Notes: a model not told the origin generated them from the sequence alone. A stretch of 64,000 bases of DNA from Cylindrobasidium torrendii FP15055 ss-10 (GCA_000934385.1 KN880501.1:47533-111532), one strand, 5' to 3'; counted from the first letter of the stretch, positions 1 through 11,219 are shown. Program-made: numbers and translations.

Positions 1-79
1 GCTCCTAGTGCTCGACAGAGCTACACACTGGCATACTCTTCGTGTCGTCGTGCTAACTTCGCTCGCATAGAACCGCCAA

Positions 80-580
80 TTCCTCAACGTGCCCAACTAT
101 GATATTCCAGTATATCTTCACAGCCGCGAGGAACTCAATCGCCCTACCCTACCAAACTGGCGCTCCGAGGCTGGTCTCACCTCCATGTACTTCGACCCCA
201 ATGCTGGTGAGCCTTCAGAGCCAACCTTGCCGTAATCTAGGGATCTCACTGTTGAGCCCCCAGCCGAACCCGCGTTCCGAATCGTGTCGATGGTACAGAA
301 CCTACACCATGGCCCCGACCTGCGCCCGTTCTTCGGTAATGTCGTCCCCGAGAGCGTGGTCGTGAACGATATCAATGGGGACCCCGTGCTGGAGATTCGG
401 TTCTGCCCGGGCGCGGTCAAGATGAACTGCGCCGTAGCGGGCTTCACATTGGGACAACCGTGGTATGGTCCGGTTGTGGTGATGGGGGTCTGGGGATCTC
501 CGTTTGCGCTCTACAAGGAGTACAGGCATGTGAATAAGGCGGACGTTAAGACGCTCAAGCGTTACTTGAAGAATTTCTGA
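80..580 (+). CDS. 3' end of a hypothetical protein gene, possibly MYND-associated C-terminal region
   Basis: Only the 3' part of this gene appears to lie in the window. One exon reads from about 80 to 206. A GT-AG intron of about 57 nt follows (starts gtgagcc, ends cccccag near 264), then a last exon runs to the stop at 578-580. The last exon carries a run around HHGPDLRPFFGNVVPESVVV and a C-terminus ending VKTLKRYLKNF. I recognise no catalytic motif. The tail pattern (hydrophobic GPVVVMG block, then Y, DV, TL, YL) resembles the tail of the MYND-like gene at 4682-5374, so it may belong to the same loosely conserved family. That link is inference from a short stretch. The 5' end and full length are unknown. 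Confidence 0.5.
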
Positions 581-1650
581 TGGCACGGTGGGATAGATAG
601 AATTGCGAGGCGGGGATGGATTTGATTTTTTTGGGCGCAATGAGTTACATATCGTACATAGGCATTGAAAGGGAGCTTGTTTCTTTGACGATTTTGAGTG
701 GGAAGAACGCGCATCCATTGATGAGACCTGAGGAAGTATTCTGTTCGACCAGGCCAAAGGACAGACGACTGACTTGATAGATTCTCCCTATGCACCAAAC
801 TTTCCAGACCTCCACCGCCGAGAACGATGCAATTGAGCTGCTCCGGCTTGTCGCTGCTATACTAGAATCGCAAAGGGCTCTGTAGGAGTTGGCCTGAATT
901 CGAAAAAGTCAAGCTTGCTGAACATAATCAGTGGTGGGCAAACCGGTGAAAGCACGTCACGGTCACAGCGAATCGTGGGCTACGGACATACGGGCCGAAG
1001 AGCGAATTCGAACCCGGGTCGTGTAACTTCGTTTAACTCAACGCACTCTTCTTCCCTCTGCAGGTTACTTTCTTCCTCTTGCCCAAGATTCATGCATCAT
1101 GCCTCGTGCATCACACCCACGCCTCATGCTCCAACCGACAGGGGCCTTGCCTTTTGTCTGCCAGTGCGCAACAGTGAGGTCTTTTAGAGGGCTTTGTCTG
1201 CTAGGCTCACAACTGGCCACCGCCGTTTCTCATTTTCTGTGCGCTCAAAATTCATCATGGGTATCATTTATCATTCAGGCTATATGTTAATAAGAGACGG
1301 TAATGATATGAAGAATGCGTACCAACATTTCCACGCCCTTCCACTACTTCAAGTCCACTATGTCTGATTTCTCTCCGTGGGAAAACAGCAGTACGTTTTT
1401 CCCCTTGATAAGCACTGCAAGTATTGCAGCGCTACAATCTCCGAGTCGATAGCGTGTCTTCGCTCGTGCGCATGAAGGTAATTTATACTACCCAAAGAAT
1501 GCCCTCGTACTCATCCGTGCACAGGACTGGCCGCGTCATGAACGCAACGGTGAATGTGTAATAAGCTACTCTGACGGCTTGACCTATCCAAGCGCATTCG
1601 TGGACCAGCCGGTACTTTCCTTCTACTTCTGCCCAGTCTGGGGTATGTTC
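581..1650. other. Intergenic, no supported gene
   Basis: Short unsupported reading frames only. No splice pattern or family motif was recognised, and no tRNA-like cloverleaf or terminal repeat was seen. Confidence 0.5.
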
Positions 1651-1654
1651 TATT

Positions 1655-1840
1655 TTGTCCGGCGCGAAATGTTTTATATCGTCGCCGCTTTGCAGGACAT
1701 ACAAGGATGCTGAGTTTGCAGACTTGGCTACTGTTGCGCAGTATTTCGAGGGATATTGTTGTCGACTTGGTAGCAGACGATTTTGTACTGAAGAACAGAT
1801 ATATCTTGATTTTGAGCTTGAATTATTCAGAACCGTATAA
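1655..1840 (+). pseudogene. Possible degenerate 3' fragment of a MYND-associated gene
   Basis: On the plus strand near 1693-1765 a frame reads EFADLATVAQYFEGY. It matches 7 of 15 residues (D, L, T, A, Y, F, G) with the C-terminus CELDLLTLATYFRGF of the MYND-like gene at 4682-5374. No upstream exon could be joined. A 136-codon frame on the opposite strand (1483-1893) also looks protein-like, so the assignment is weak. Confidence 0.2.
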
Positions 1841-2115
1841 GTAAGAGGGTACAGTATCCATAACGGTTGTGTTAGGAAGCTCATACTACACACGTGAAAG
1901 AGCTAAACGGGCCGACAAGCACAGTGGCATAACATGTGGCGCATCCAATCATGAACCGGATATTCCGGGGCACGTGAAATAGCGGTGTGGGGAAACGATC
2001 AGCGCGATCAGACTCCTTCCCCGCTTTCTACCAACACGACCGCCGTCGAGCATCCATAGCCGCCGCCCAAAACCGACTCGACGACGACGAGCACGACATT
2101 CAGCACGGCGGCACG

Positions 2116-3692
2116 ATGTCGGCGCTCTTCCGGATTACCCCTAGCCTATGGGACAAGATACATCATTTTGCATCGTTTCCGCAGACGGGAGGTGCGTATA
2201 CGCGTTCAAAGTCGAGGCAACAGTGACGCTGACGGTGTTGGGCAGTATCGCTGCAGCAGATGGTGCTTTTTGGACAGAATCCATCGCAGGGGACATTGCT
2301 GAAAGCGAGCCAGTTCATAGCCGGTGCGTCTTGCGCACACGATCCGAAACCTATATTCATGAGACCGGCGCGTAGAGGAACTGCCTGTCCGTCTCGCACA
2401 TCGGGTGAAAGAGTTGGATGAGCTACCTCATAACCTCCACGCAATGCCGTCAATACAAAAGGTCAAGAACTGGTATGCTCAGTCCTTCGAGGTGCGTGGC
2501 CTATTCGCCTATGCGAGTATAACCGCTCATCAGCTTCCAGGAGCTCATCAGTTTGCCGCCAGTGGATCTTCCTGTAGAGATCCGCAGGGCATTGAACAAG
2601 CCGCCTTCGAACGCCAAAGCCATCCCAGATTCCATTCCTAACCCATCTCTTGCGCAAATCATCGAGGACTATTCCAACAACCCGCATTATACCACGCAGT
2701 TCCCCGACCCGATGTCCATTCAGCGACACGGGTCAAACGGCTTCAACAAGACCCGTCTCCGCGTCCCCATGGAGCGCCGCTATTTCTCTCCTCCGGAGGA
2801 TCTTCCGCTGCCGCCGCAGGTCCAGGACTACAACAGAAAGTTCACCAAGGTGCTCGAGAAAATCAAGACCCGGCACGACCCCACTGTCACCACTGTCGCG
2901 CAGGGTGTCCTCGAATGGAAGCGTAGCAAAAATGCGCCCACCATTGGTCTTGATGTCCAGGCCTGGCTGGACCGCTTCTACCTGTCTCGCATTGGCATTC
3001 GTTTCCTCATCGGTCAACATATTGCTCTCTGCAGTCAGGCTTCTCACGATGACTACGTCGGCATCATCTGCACCAACGCCAATGTGCACGACATTGTACA
3101 GGAGGCCATCGAAAACGCGCGCTTCGTATGCGAAGAGCACTATGCCATGTTCCGTGGTCCACCAGTGCAGCTCATCTGCCCACCCGACCTCGAGTTCTCA
3201 TACGTCCCTGGACACTTGTCCCACATTGTATTCGAGCTGCTGAAGAACTCTTTGCGTGCGGTGGTCGAACGGTTCGGAGTGGAGGCAGAGAAGTACCCTC
3301 CCATCAAGATCATCGTTGTTGAGGGTACGGAGGATATCACCATCAAGATTAGCGACGAGGGTGGAGGGATCCCCCGCAGTGCCATTCCGCTCATTTGGAC
3401 TTATATGTATACCACTATGGAGGGACAAGGGCTCGCGGACGACTACAACCAGAGCGACTTCAAGGCGCCGATGGCTGGCTTTGGATATGGGCTGCCGCTT
3501 TCCAGATTGGTGCGTCTTCTTTCTGGGCTCGCGCGCTCAAGCTCTTCGTGTTTGGGGTACATGTACTGATGACTTGTATAGTACGCAAGGTACTTTGGAG
3601 GCGACCTGAGGTTGATTGCGATGGACGGGTTCGGAACGGACGTGTATATCCATCTTAACAAGTTATCGAGTAGTCGTGAGCCTTTGCCGTGA
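2116..3692 (+). CDS. Mitochondrial pyruvate dehydrogenase (or branched-chain ketoacid dehydrogenase) kinase
   Basis: This is a PDK/BCKDK-family protein kinase. The family inactivates the mitochondrial 2-oxoacid dehydrogenase complex by phosphorylating the E1 alpha subunit. Five exons join in frame: 2116-2191, 2246-2323, 2376-2491, 2541-3509 and 3582-3692. The N-terminus reads LWDKIHHFASFPQTGVSL, as in family members. Later blocks are the SRIGIRFLIGQHIAL helix, an N-box (ELLKNSLRA, Mg-ATP binding), a G1 box (SDEGGGIP) and a G2 box (GFGYGLPLSRL), then YARYFGGDL. This is a GHKL-type ATP site, not a canonical Ser/Thr kinase fold. The start at 2116 gives the usual short N-terminus; an in-frame GTG at 1987 lies further upstream but has no ATG. 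No cleavable targeting peptide is obvious. PDK and BCKDK cannot be separated by eye. Confidence 0.9.
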
Positions 3693-4605
3693 ACGGGATG
3701 AGGATGTAGGATATACGCAAACAATATGGAATGGATATATCTCAGCCTATCTTCAAGTGGTTCGGGAGGTTACGACCTTCGCGAAATAGAGGGATGCTTG
3801 CGGGGTTCCGTCTGGACCTCCGAGTCAAAATCGAACCGTGAGCGTCAGTCACTGCAAAGGTTGTAACCCACAACTTCGGTTCTACATTGAAATGAGTTGT
3901 TCTTCCCTTGGAAAGCACGAAGAGTCGGTGAATTGTCATGAATTCATTAGGCGGCCTTAGTCTTTGGACGTTTCTTGCCGGCGGCACCCCGCACTCTCAG
4001 GGTTCTTTAAAGAACACGTGGATACCGTTTGCATCGAGGTGTTCATCTCAATGAAAATGAGCTCGGAGTACGTCTTGACAGTATTTTGGAAGTGGAATTC
4101 GAAGGTAAATATCTGATCCTTAGCAGTCGTGGTTCATGCAGGCGGGCAATTGAAATTGTGGCGGCGCGTTGACACATATTTCACCTCACGTACTGCATAT
4201 CAGAGTACGTCGCGGCATTCACAAAGAACGCTGGCTCACATGAGTATGGTCTAGTAGAACTGATTCCGAAATGAAATTTGTAGTGGGATGGGTCTTCGCA
4301 GAAGGAGCACACTTTTTGCCATAACTGTGCGTCGTGACGGTCGTGTTGAAAGCTATATCCAAGTTGGGAAATAGATTGCATCTGACGGGACCCTGTGAAT
4401 TGTGAATCTGCGTTTCATGCATCCGTGAGGTCATCTCGCCAGGCCGATTTCCGTCAAACAATGAGTATCCCTCAGCTGTTGTCGGGGCGCTCGAGCTTGG
4501 CGCGCATTGTCACGATTAAAGCTGTAGGTTATGAATGTTTAGATGAGAAAGCCTCGAGGCGTCTTCTCTTGACAGAGGTCACGGATTTTGTTCATGGCCC
4601 AGCAC
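3693..4605. other. Intergenic with a few protein-like frames, no gene supported
   Basis: Short frames on both strands, for example a plus frame near 4185-4270 ending in VAAFTKNAGSHEYGLVELIP. None could be joined into a gene or linked to a family. Confidence 0.4.
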
Positions 4606-4606
4606 C

Positions 4607-4613
4607 TTATAAA
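4607..4613 (+). promoter_or_regulatory. TATA-like box of the MYND-like gene
   Basis: A TATAAAT motif lies about 70 nt before the ATG at 4682. It overlaps an upstream in-frame ATG at 4613. This argues that 4613 lies in the promoter or 5' leader and that 4682 is the true start. Confidence 0.45.
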
Positions 4614-4681
4614 TGGCGACGGCTCTGAAAGTCAAAACATCCAACTTCTCAATCTTCCCCACATACGATCAACATTATCCA

Positions 4682-5374
4682 ATGTCTTCCGTCTCTTTGG
4701 CTCTTGCTGCAAAGAATTCTTCTTCCCGACCTTGCAAACTCTGTGGCTCTCCAGCCTTGAAGGCTTGTACCCGTGGTTGTAATGTGGTCTACTGCTCCCA
4801 AGAACACATCGACAAGGCGAGTCTATGTGCATTTGCTATCCATAGACATTCTCACGTTTATTTAGGACGAGTCTCGTCATAGGCTTAATGAATGTCGCCC
4901 ACGCTCTCTCCGCGACATGAAAATTACGGCTCTCTTGAACCATCTTCCAGTCCTCAAGACAGTGCGCGGTTTCGTTTTCAACGTATCCTCAGGTCATTAT
5001 CCTCACAACATATGCTCCTTTAGTCTCATCGCTTTTTTTCAGAGAACTACTGTTACGCCTCGATCCAAATTCTCGAGGATTTTACACCAGATCTCCGTGT
5101 ACACTTTTCTGGACAAGACTCGGAGAGCCTCGTGTTATCACATAGGTACTCAAACATGAAGCTTTTGGATTACCCCCTTCACCTCTGGTACTCACCCGGT
5201 GCACTGAAGGCAGAAACGCCTGTGAATCGTGCAGTCTCTTCCCTTACCAAAAACCATCGGTGTAAACCCTGGTGCGGTACAGTGGTGGTTTTGGGGTGCA
5301 GAGGGAAAGAATACGAGGATGTCTGCGAGCTAGATCTTCTGACTCTTGCAACGTACTTTAGAGGGTTCGCGTAA
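4682..5374 (+). CDS. MYND-type zinc finger protein with a GC-AG intron
   Basis: This small protein (about 197 aa) has an N-terminal MYND-like zinc finger. Exons 4682-4816, 4866-4992 and 5043-5374 join in frame. The first exon carries CKLCG, then C-x3-C and YCSQEH; the second carries HRLNEC. Together they give the MYND order of ligands, with one Cys replaced by His (YCSQEH instead of YCSxEC). The last HxxxC pair appears in the right frame only if the first intron uses a GC donor (AAG|GCGAGT...TTTAG). The rest of the protein has no known motif and ends DLLTLATYFRGFA. MYND fingers usually mediate protein-protein contacts. Partners and role are unknown. Confidence 0.7.
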
Positions 5375-5464
5375 CGATTCAAGATATATGAAGTAGTGAA
5401 GCACGTTCTTCAAGTAGATTCGTAATAATAGTATTGAACTACATAGCTTCTCTGGGATGACTGA

Positions 5465-6704
5465 ATGATTGATTTTGTTATTTTTGAGATGGATTATATC
5501 AGGAAAACAAATCAAAGCCTCACCACCTTGGGGACGCTGGCTTATGGGACTCGGGATGGCTCATTGAGCGCACGTTGTCGGACCGATAGCCGAACATCCC
5601 CGAAACATTACCGCCGATCAGCCAACGTGCTTAATGTCACACCACCACTCTCCCCCAAAGGCTTGCTTCCGACACTCATGCTCGATGACCCATTCGAAAC
5701 CGACGCGGTGGGCGCCGACATCATCCTCCGCTCGTCCGACAACGTGGATTTCTACGTTTTAAATGCCCTTCTTTGCATAGGCTCTAAGGCTTCATTCTTT
5801 GCACATCTCTTCGCCGACAGCAAACCGTCGGAAACTCATAATGACCTTCCAGTCGTGTCACTCTTCGAGCACAGCGATCTTCTCCGGCCCGTTCTTAAAT
5901 TCTGCTATCCCATCGACGCTCCCTTACTCGAAACCATCGCAGAAGTGAAAGCTGTGGGCGAAGTGATGCAGAAATACTGCTTAGACTTCGCACTCAAGCG
6001 CCTGCAACGAACCATTTCCAAGTCGGCTTTGATCAAGAAAGAACCACTGCGGTTGTTCGCACTTGCGGTGCACAATGGGTGGAAAGAGCTCGGGGAGGCT
6101 GCCGCACGGTGCTCGCTCGCATTTCCACTTGACCAGCTGATGCCCATCCCGGAACTTGCGCTCATCACGGCACTCGACCTAGCATACCTCATTGAATATC
6201 ACCGCGAATGCAGCCGCGCGATGGGCACGCTCGTCGAGACCCGCAGTCCACATTCTTGGGGTATCTCCATGCGCTGGCTCGGCGCACAAGAGGCGACAAA
6301 GAAGCTGTTGTTCAGACAGGCGGCGTGGTGCTCGTGGTGTAAGTGCAGACTGTCGTACCGCATACACATCGGCGAGACCCATGGGCAAGGGGATGTGCAC
6401 AACTGGGCAACAGCGTTTGTGGAAACTGCGGTGGCACAGCTCATACGGAAGCCGTCGCCCGACACGGTTTTGAACGATGTTCTCTTGGGGAACACGATCG
6501 TTCAGAGCATCCAGGAGTGTAACTCGGATGCTTGGAAGAGCATTGCGTACGGTCAGATCCAACTGCTGGCGCATCTGTTGGCCGACCAAGTTGAGAAGTT
6601 GGTTTCTCAGGTATGTGCTTTTCGACTCATCTAATACGCATCATTTGACGTCTCTGTAGGTCCCATTAAAGATTGTTTGGCCAGTTGAGAACAGTGAGAG
6701 CTGA
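5465..6704 (+). CDS. BTB/POZ domain-containing protein
   Basis: Two exons (5465-6610 and 6660-6704) encode about 396 aa. From about residue 75 the sequence reads DAVGADIILRSSDNVDFYVL, then SKASFFAHLFAD, and VVSLFEHSDLLRPVLKFCYP. This is the typical fungal BTB pattern: D-hydrophobic strand, a conserved S-x-F-F at the end of helix A1, and a late hydrophobic block with CYP. The remainder is helical and unassigned. Agaricomycetes carry many such BTB proteins, mostly of unknown function, which dimerise or act as adaptors. The first 70 residues lack similarity, so translation could instead start at the Met before LDDPFETD near 5681. The 49 nt intron has canonical borders. Confidence 0.75.
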
Positions 6705-7080
6705 GCGCTGAGCGGGCTCTTGGGACTTCAGGATTCATTCATCATAACGCACATCAAGCATAGTTGTTACGCCATTTCATACCGCTACGCATGGATCTAT
6801 CTCATATTATTGCTCTAATTCAGAACTGATATTACTATAAGTATCAACAGACTCACTCTTCGTTGTATCCGCAGAATCATTCGATGCTATCTGCGATTCA
6901 AGGTAGTTCGGAAGTACTGGATATCTTAGTAGCCATTGCACTGCAACTCCTTGTACCTTCTGTCTACGGCAGAGTTGACAACGAGAAGGGAGGGGATTTT
7001 ACCACATCTCTGCGAGAAGGGGAACTCGAAGCTATCCCGTGTCAAGCCGTCGATGGATAGTTAAATAAGCAAATGTGCTT
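6705..7080. other. Intergenic, no supported gene
   Basis: A 65-codon frame at 6863-7060 has no recognisable similarity. Nothing else was seen. Confidence 0.4.
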
Positions 7081-7081
7081 A

Positions 7082-7319
7082 GCTTTGTCAGTGGAGAGAC
7101 CTTGACGAAGAAGTACAAACTGTTAGCTATGGGCTCAACTTGGTCACAAACGGAAGTGTCTGTCGCCGGATTTCCTTCTTATTCGAAACAAAGGCCTTGA
7201 CGGTATATGTAGAACGTGAACGCAGGGACTACTTACTTTGACGTGCTCTCGGAGACTGGTTCGCGAGGATAATCAAGTTGAAGACCTTGATGGTGGAAAG
7301 TTCTGATGCCAAACTTTAG
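7082..7319 (+). pseudogene. 3' fragment of an AIF2-like flavoprotein gene
   Basis: This stretch matches the last two exons of the intact AIF2-like gene at 50945-52281 (opposite strand). It reads FVSGETLTKKYK (intact gene: FVNGQPLTKKYK), then LVTNG after a 1-nt frame change, then an intron-like stretch ending in tag. It ends LGDWFARIIKLKTLMV (intact gene: FGDWFARMMKSKTLMV) with a stop at 7317-7319. The intron is retained, so this is a DNA-level copy and not a retrocopy. The upstream exons are missing, and a short deletion separates YFDVL from LGDWF. It cannot make the enzyme. Confidence 0.7.
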
Positions 7320-7321
7320 GC

Positions 7322-7645
7322 AGAGGGCAGTATGTTCGATGTGTGGCCTCACAGAAAATATGGAACATATACTAACAAAATGTGGTCACGAGTCAGTGGA
7401 GATACTATGGGATATGTGCTCTGAAGCATGGAAAAGGTCACAAAGAGAACGTTAGCGCCCTCATACGGGGAAATCATGGCGTGCGGTGCCCATGTAGAAG
7501 GCACCACGGACAAACCAGACATCCCAAAATCAAGGCTAAGATGTATCCTTGTATCGGAAACAGCACACCTTGTATGGAAGGTCAGATGTGACAGAGTAAT
7601 TAACGGAAGAGAACCAAGCATGGCAACAATAAGGAAACGCTCAGG
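7322..7645 (+). mobile_element. Non-LTR retrotransposon remnant, C-terminal reverse transcriptase/RNase H tail
   Basis: The plus strand reads CSMCGLTENMEHILTKC and ILWDMCSEAWKR. After a frameshift near 7450 it continues APSYGEIMACG, RLRCILVSETAHLVWKVRC and DRVINGR. This is the typical C-terminal tail of fungal LINE-type polyproteins: a CxxC knuckle with ME-HIL-C, then SE-AHLVWK-RC. Only this 3' piece is present, and it ends where the minus-strand gene A copy begins to match its paralogue. It therefore looks inserted or recombined into the 3' end of that gene. It has at least one frameshift and is inactive. Confidence 0.7.
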
Positions 7646-7649
7646 CAAG

Positions 7650-9328
7650 TCGAGAGGATCGGGCGACTGAAGGGAGTCCGACAGTGGCTCGTTGTTGGTA
7701 GCTATTGTGGGAAGCGAGGCCCGACGACGACGACAAGGAGGAGGAGGAGTAGCCGGCGCCGTTGAGGCTTTGGAATTGGTGCTGACACGAGAATCGGGTC
7801 CAGCCTGGTCCGACATCCTCGCCTTCTTCTTGACGTGGCGCGCAGTAGGGGTAGGACTTGAAGGTGGGGTACCAAAAATGGTGTCGACGGAGCCGGCACC
7901 AGGAATTGCAAGAGGGTCGGGAGAGGGGAGATGAAAAAGACGACGTCCGGGCGTAGGGGGTTTAGGGGCAGGCGCAGGCGCAGGAGCAAGGAGGGGCTCC
8001 GGAACTGGTATAGAAGCAGGAATGTCGCTTTCTGAAGCACTTGAATTACGTACTGAAGCCGTCGAGCGTGATCTGTTGAGGCTCTGAGCAGGGTAGCCTG
8101 TTGGCTGGCTAAGCCCGCTGAGGGGTTGCTGTGAATGCCAATCGTCGTCGTCGTCGTTGTCGCTGTCATACGTTATATCCTTGAATTTGAGCTCCATCTC
8201 GACCTGCTCCTCAAGATCATCCCACTGCGAAGAGTTGGATTCGGCTTCGGAGCCCAGGTCAGAAGATGGTGCGTCGTCAGAAGACGGGTCGAGCTCCCCA
8301 GAGAGTGATTGGACATCCTGAGGTTTGACCCTGACTGGCCAACTCTTGTTCAAGCCAAGATATGGACCGACCAAATCGCCGGTTTGTGGGTCGTACAACG
8401 GCACCTCCCTGTCGCTTCCCCGACAAATCAGCCAATTCTTCACATCGTCCTCTTTCATCCAACCCTGAGCAACCATATCCCTGTACTCGGCGAGTGTCAC
8501 AGGCTTGAAGATATTATGATCGACACTTGTGCAAAATTCGAGCATATCCTCGTCGAGCTCCTTTTGCTCTGGGGAACGCTTGATACTGTGAAGGACACCG
8601 GAACGCGCGAGGCGAATAATGACATCGACCCGTTGGAGGAAGACCCAGATAGGATGCCATGCCATGAGGGGCGTCGACGCAGAGCGTTTCGTTCGGATCG
8701 ATTGTTCTTGATTGAGATGTCCGTTTTCCGGTCTCTGGGTCGAAATAGAGCTCGAGAGGTCCCTTGCGCGTGAAGAAGGTGCGTATGTACTGGCGCATCT
8801 GCTTAGGTATTTCCTACAAAAGGAGAAGACCGTTTGGTATCGTTTCTGTACGCGCAAACAAGGACTTACCTCAAAGAGTTTTTTTCTTTTGGTTCGAACG
8901 TGCGCCAATGTTGTGGATGAGGAATGCCTTCAGTTCTCTCCACTGCGGCCAAGTAATGGAGACACCATCCATGAGTCTATCGTTGCGAACATGCTCATCC
9001 GGAAATTCTAAAGCGGTTTACAATCACATTGATTGGACGAGGAAGAACACTCACCAAGGAAGATGTTTGTGGTCGAGTCAATATGCAAATTTTCGTTGCA
9101 GATAATACGAACACAATAGACAATCTGGGTGGGGATTGAGCGCCTAAGTCCATGGCACATCTGCCTAATGTTATCGTGATCAAGCTTTCCAGTCAAAAAT
9201 CCTGCAGGCTGGTCGAAACTGGACAGGCCTTCTAGCTTTTTTCGAATTGTCGAGGAGAGGGGGTGAGAGGTTTTCGGATCGGAAACATTACGAGGCGCTG
9301 TAGGCGACGCCTTGGCTGACTTCGCCAT
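7650..9328 (-). pseudogene. Gene A: broken copy of the B gene at 47217-49153
   Basis: Exon 1 starts at 9328 (MAKSAKASPTAPRNVSD) and follows the intact B gene closely: SSTIRKKLE, AGFLTGK, ENLHIDST. The intron after IFLG and the one after KLFE are at the same sites as in B. Two frame breaks separate this copy from a working gene. One extra base near 8910 breaks the frame before KRKKLFE. A net loss of two bases near 8680 breaks it between SRTIDPNET and STPLMAWHP. Downstream, NWLICRG-DREVPLYDP and the acidic LDPSSDDAPSSD block are well preserved. After SDSLQSPDPLDL, similarity to B stops and antisense retroelement sequence follows. The gene lies head to head with D1. Confidence 0.75.
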
Positions 9329-9661
9329 TGAGGTATCCAGTTGAGTCTGAAGCTGAAGCGCCGACGGCTTCGACTGCTGTGCAGTATCTGTAGAGTAACA
9401 GAGGAAAGTGGCACGCGAGATTCGCGATGGTGGTAGGAGCCAAACGAGCCGACGTGGTGTGCGCTTACAAAGGGCGTGCCTATGACTAATTCCACGCTTT
9501 AGGCCCGCGTGGACATAAATCGTGAAAGGGACTTAGGGTGTTCATGTCAGTGTTTGCACAGCAGTGGCGCTCGCCGCTACGAGCGGCTCGGCCGATGGCC
9601 GCCGGTTCCCGGTCAGACACGATCGAGACCGATCATCCAGCGTGCTTTCCTACCTCTGCTC
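9329..9661. promoter_or_regulatory. Divergent promoter region between gene A and D1
   Basis: This is a 333 bp gap between the ATG of A (9328, minus) and the ATG of D1 (9662, plus). The equivalent gap between D4 and B is 318 bp (46899-47216). No TATA box stands out. Confidence 0.5.
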
Positions 9662-10679
9662 ATGCTTTACCGCGCTCAAGACATTTCGCTCTCTGATCAG
9701 TTCACCTCCTCCCTTGTGAATGTCCCCATTCTTCATAAAGATGGCTGGACCGTAAGTGAAGCGAGCAGGAAAACGTCTTCATCCTGACATTCCGCCAGGT
9801 CAATGCCCTAGAAAGATTCGGCGGGCTATATGAGCGGGGTTTTTGAAAATACATAAAATCACCTTTAAACACTCTGCACGGTGAGTGATGATATGAACTT
9901 GTCTCTCTTGAATGCACGCTCATGCATCGTAGTCCAGCCGGGGATGGATCAGCTCTTTCGCCCAACAATCGTGGCTTTTTTCCCTAAAGAAGATACCCTT
10001 CGCAGTATCTTTGAGTTCTATCAATCCAATTTCCATTGTCCTGCTTCTGAGCGCCAGAAATTCGATGAGGTGCGCTGTCTGACCACCCGAGAGAACGTCG
10101 CTAATGGAAGTCGTCGAGATGCCACATCTTCGTACATCTACATATACCCTGGCAGTGAATGATTTCTTCGAGGAGGATCTTTTCACGCGTCATCCGCTCA
10201 CTGGCAACATTAGCCGGCACCAGTATCCCTACACCACACTCCCAAAGTTCACCCTCCACGTTCATCCATGCATCGCGGCGCTAAGAGCAGGCATCTTCGC
10301 CGGCCTCGACCCCGAACAGACGCCCATTTCCAACAATCTACTTGCCATTTCCCGCCTCCACGCACGATGCAGGACTGATATTCCACCGCGTCCTCGTCCA
10401 ACAAAAGCTCTGTCCGCGACATCCAACACACATATGTCCGCTTCAAGTTCACGCCACTCTACAGCACCTGAGGCCCTGTCGTCGTGCGCATTCTGTCCGT
10501 CGGCATCTCTGGTATCCTCAGCGGCAGCCCGGTCGTATCATTCGTCATGCTCACACACCGCGCGCCCCCAGAAGCGCAAGACGCATACGGAATCTACCGC
10601 TGCACCTGCACGTCCATCCAAACTTCAACGGCGCGAACTTCCGATGGCCAGCGTCCGCTCTTCCAAGCACGCGAGATAG
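9662..10679 (+). pseudogene. D1: D-family gene with a premature stop
   Basis: Exon 1 (9662-9751, 90 nt) begins MLYRAQDISLSDQFTSS, as in the other D genes. Exon 2 from 9799 reads ERFGGLYERGF and then TGA at 9844-9846, where the paralogues have Arg (LYQYEFRKYF, LYQHGFRTYM). The frame then continues KYIKSPLN. A CGA-to-TGA change explains this. Later parts remain D-like: CPASERQKFDE, an intron, PHLRTSTYTL, FTRHPLTGN, YPYTTLPKFTL, a Ser-rich stretch and a basic tail RPSKLQRR. The gene is otherwise preserved, so the loss is probably recent. It stands head to head with pseudogene A. Confidence 0.7.
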
Positions 10680-11219
10680 GCCTGGCGCGCTCCAGGACAC
10701 GAACATGGTGGGATGTTCACATTGCATGTGCGAGCTGAGGGAGCATTGAGGGATGCGCGAATGCCGTGGGAAATCCGTTTCTTGAAATGTTCCCACGCTC
10801 TGCCAAACATTATGCACCGGACACCCTTGTCGTGCGCGTGGGGATGATGGCCGTAGCTGTGCATGTACGATGGGATGAACCCAGTTGCCCACAACGACAG
10901 ACGAGTAGATTGAATATACCGTAAGCTCTTATATTAGCGCTGGGTGGACGTATGAACGATAATTAGTAGCATGCATTGGACAAGTTACTGCTCTGTGTCC
11001 AAGAAGAAGATACAAGCCTTCTGTGTTTATATCAGAGCAACGTTAGGGAAGCGCATGCAAGGGTTCGAACTGGCCGGACCAACAAACTCGAACCCAACCC
11101 GCGTTGCGTTGCCGTAGTAAATGCATAGTACGGCTTTTACTAGCTGCTTTTCACGTACTTATGTAAATTGACTCTACAAGATCCTATACACAGTGAAATG
11201 TGACGCTTCTCTATGCATC
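10680..11219. other. Gap between convergent D1 and E1
   Basis: No frame, repeat or RNA gene was recognised. Confidence 0.4.

Noticed and set aside
990..1030. Possible tRNA because of gaattcgaaccc
   Set aside because: The flanks do not pair into T, anticodon or acceptor stems on either strand.
1483..1893. 136-codon minus-strand frame
   Set aside because: It looks protein-like in part but has no recognisable motif or splice partner; the plus strand of the same DNA has a weak match to a MYND-associated tail.
6179..6589. Overlapping frames opposite the BTB gene
   Set aside because: Shadows of a well-supported coding exon.
11050..11100. Possible tRNA because of gggttcgaact
   Set aside because: No paired stems around the motif.
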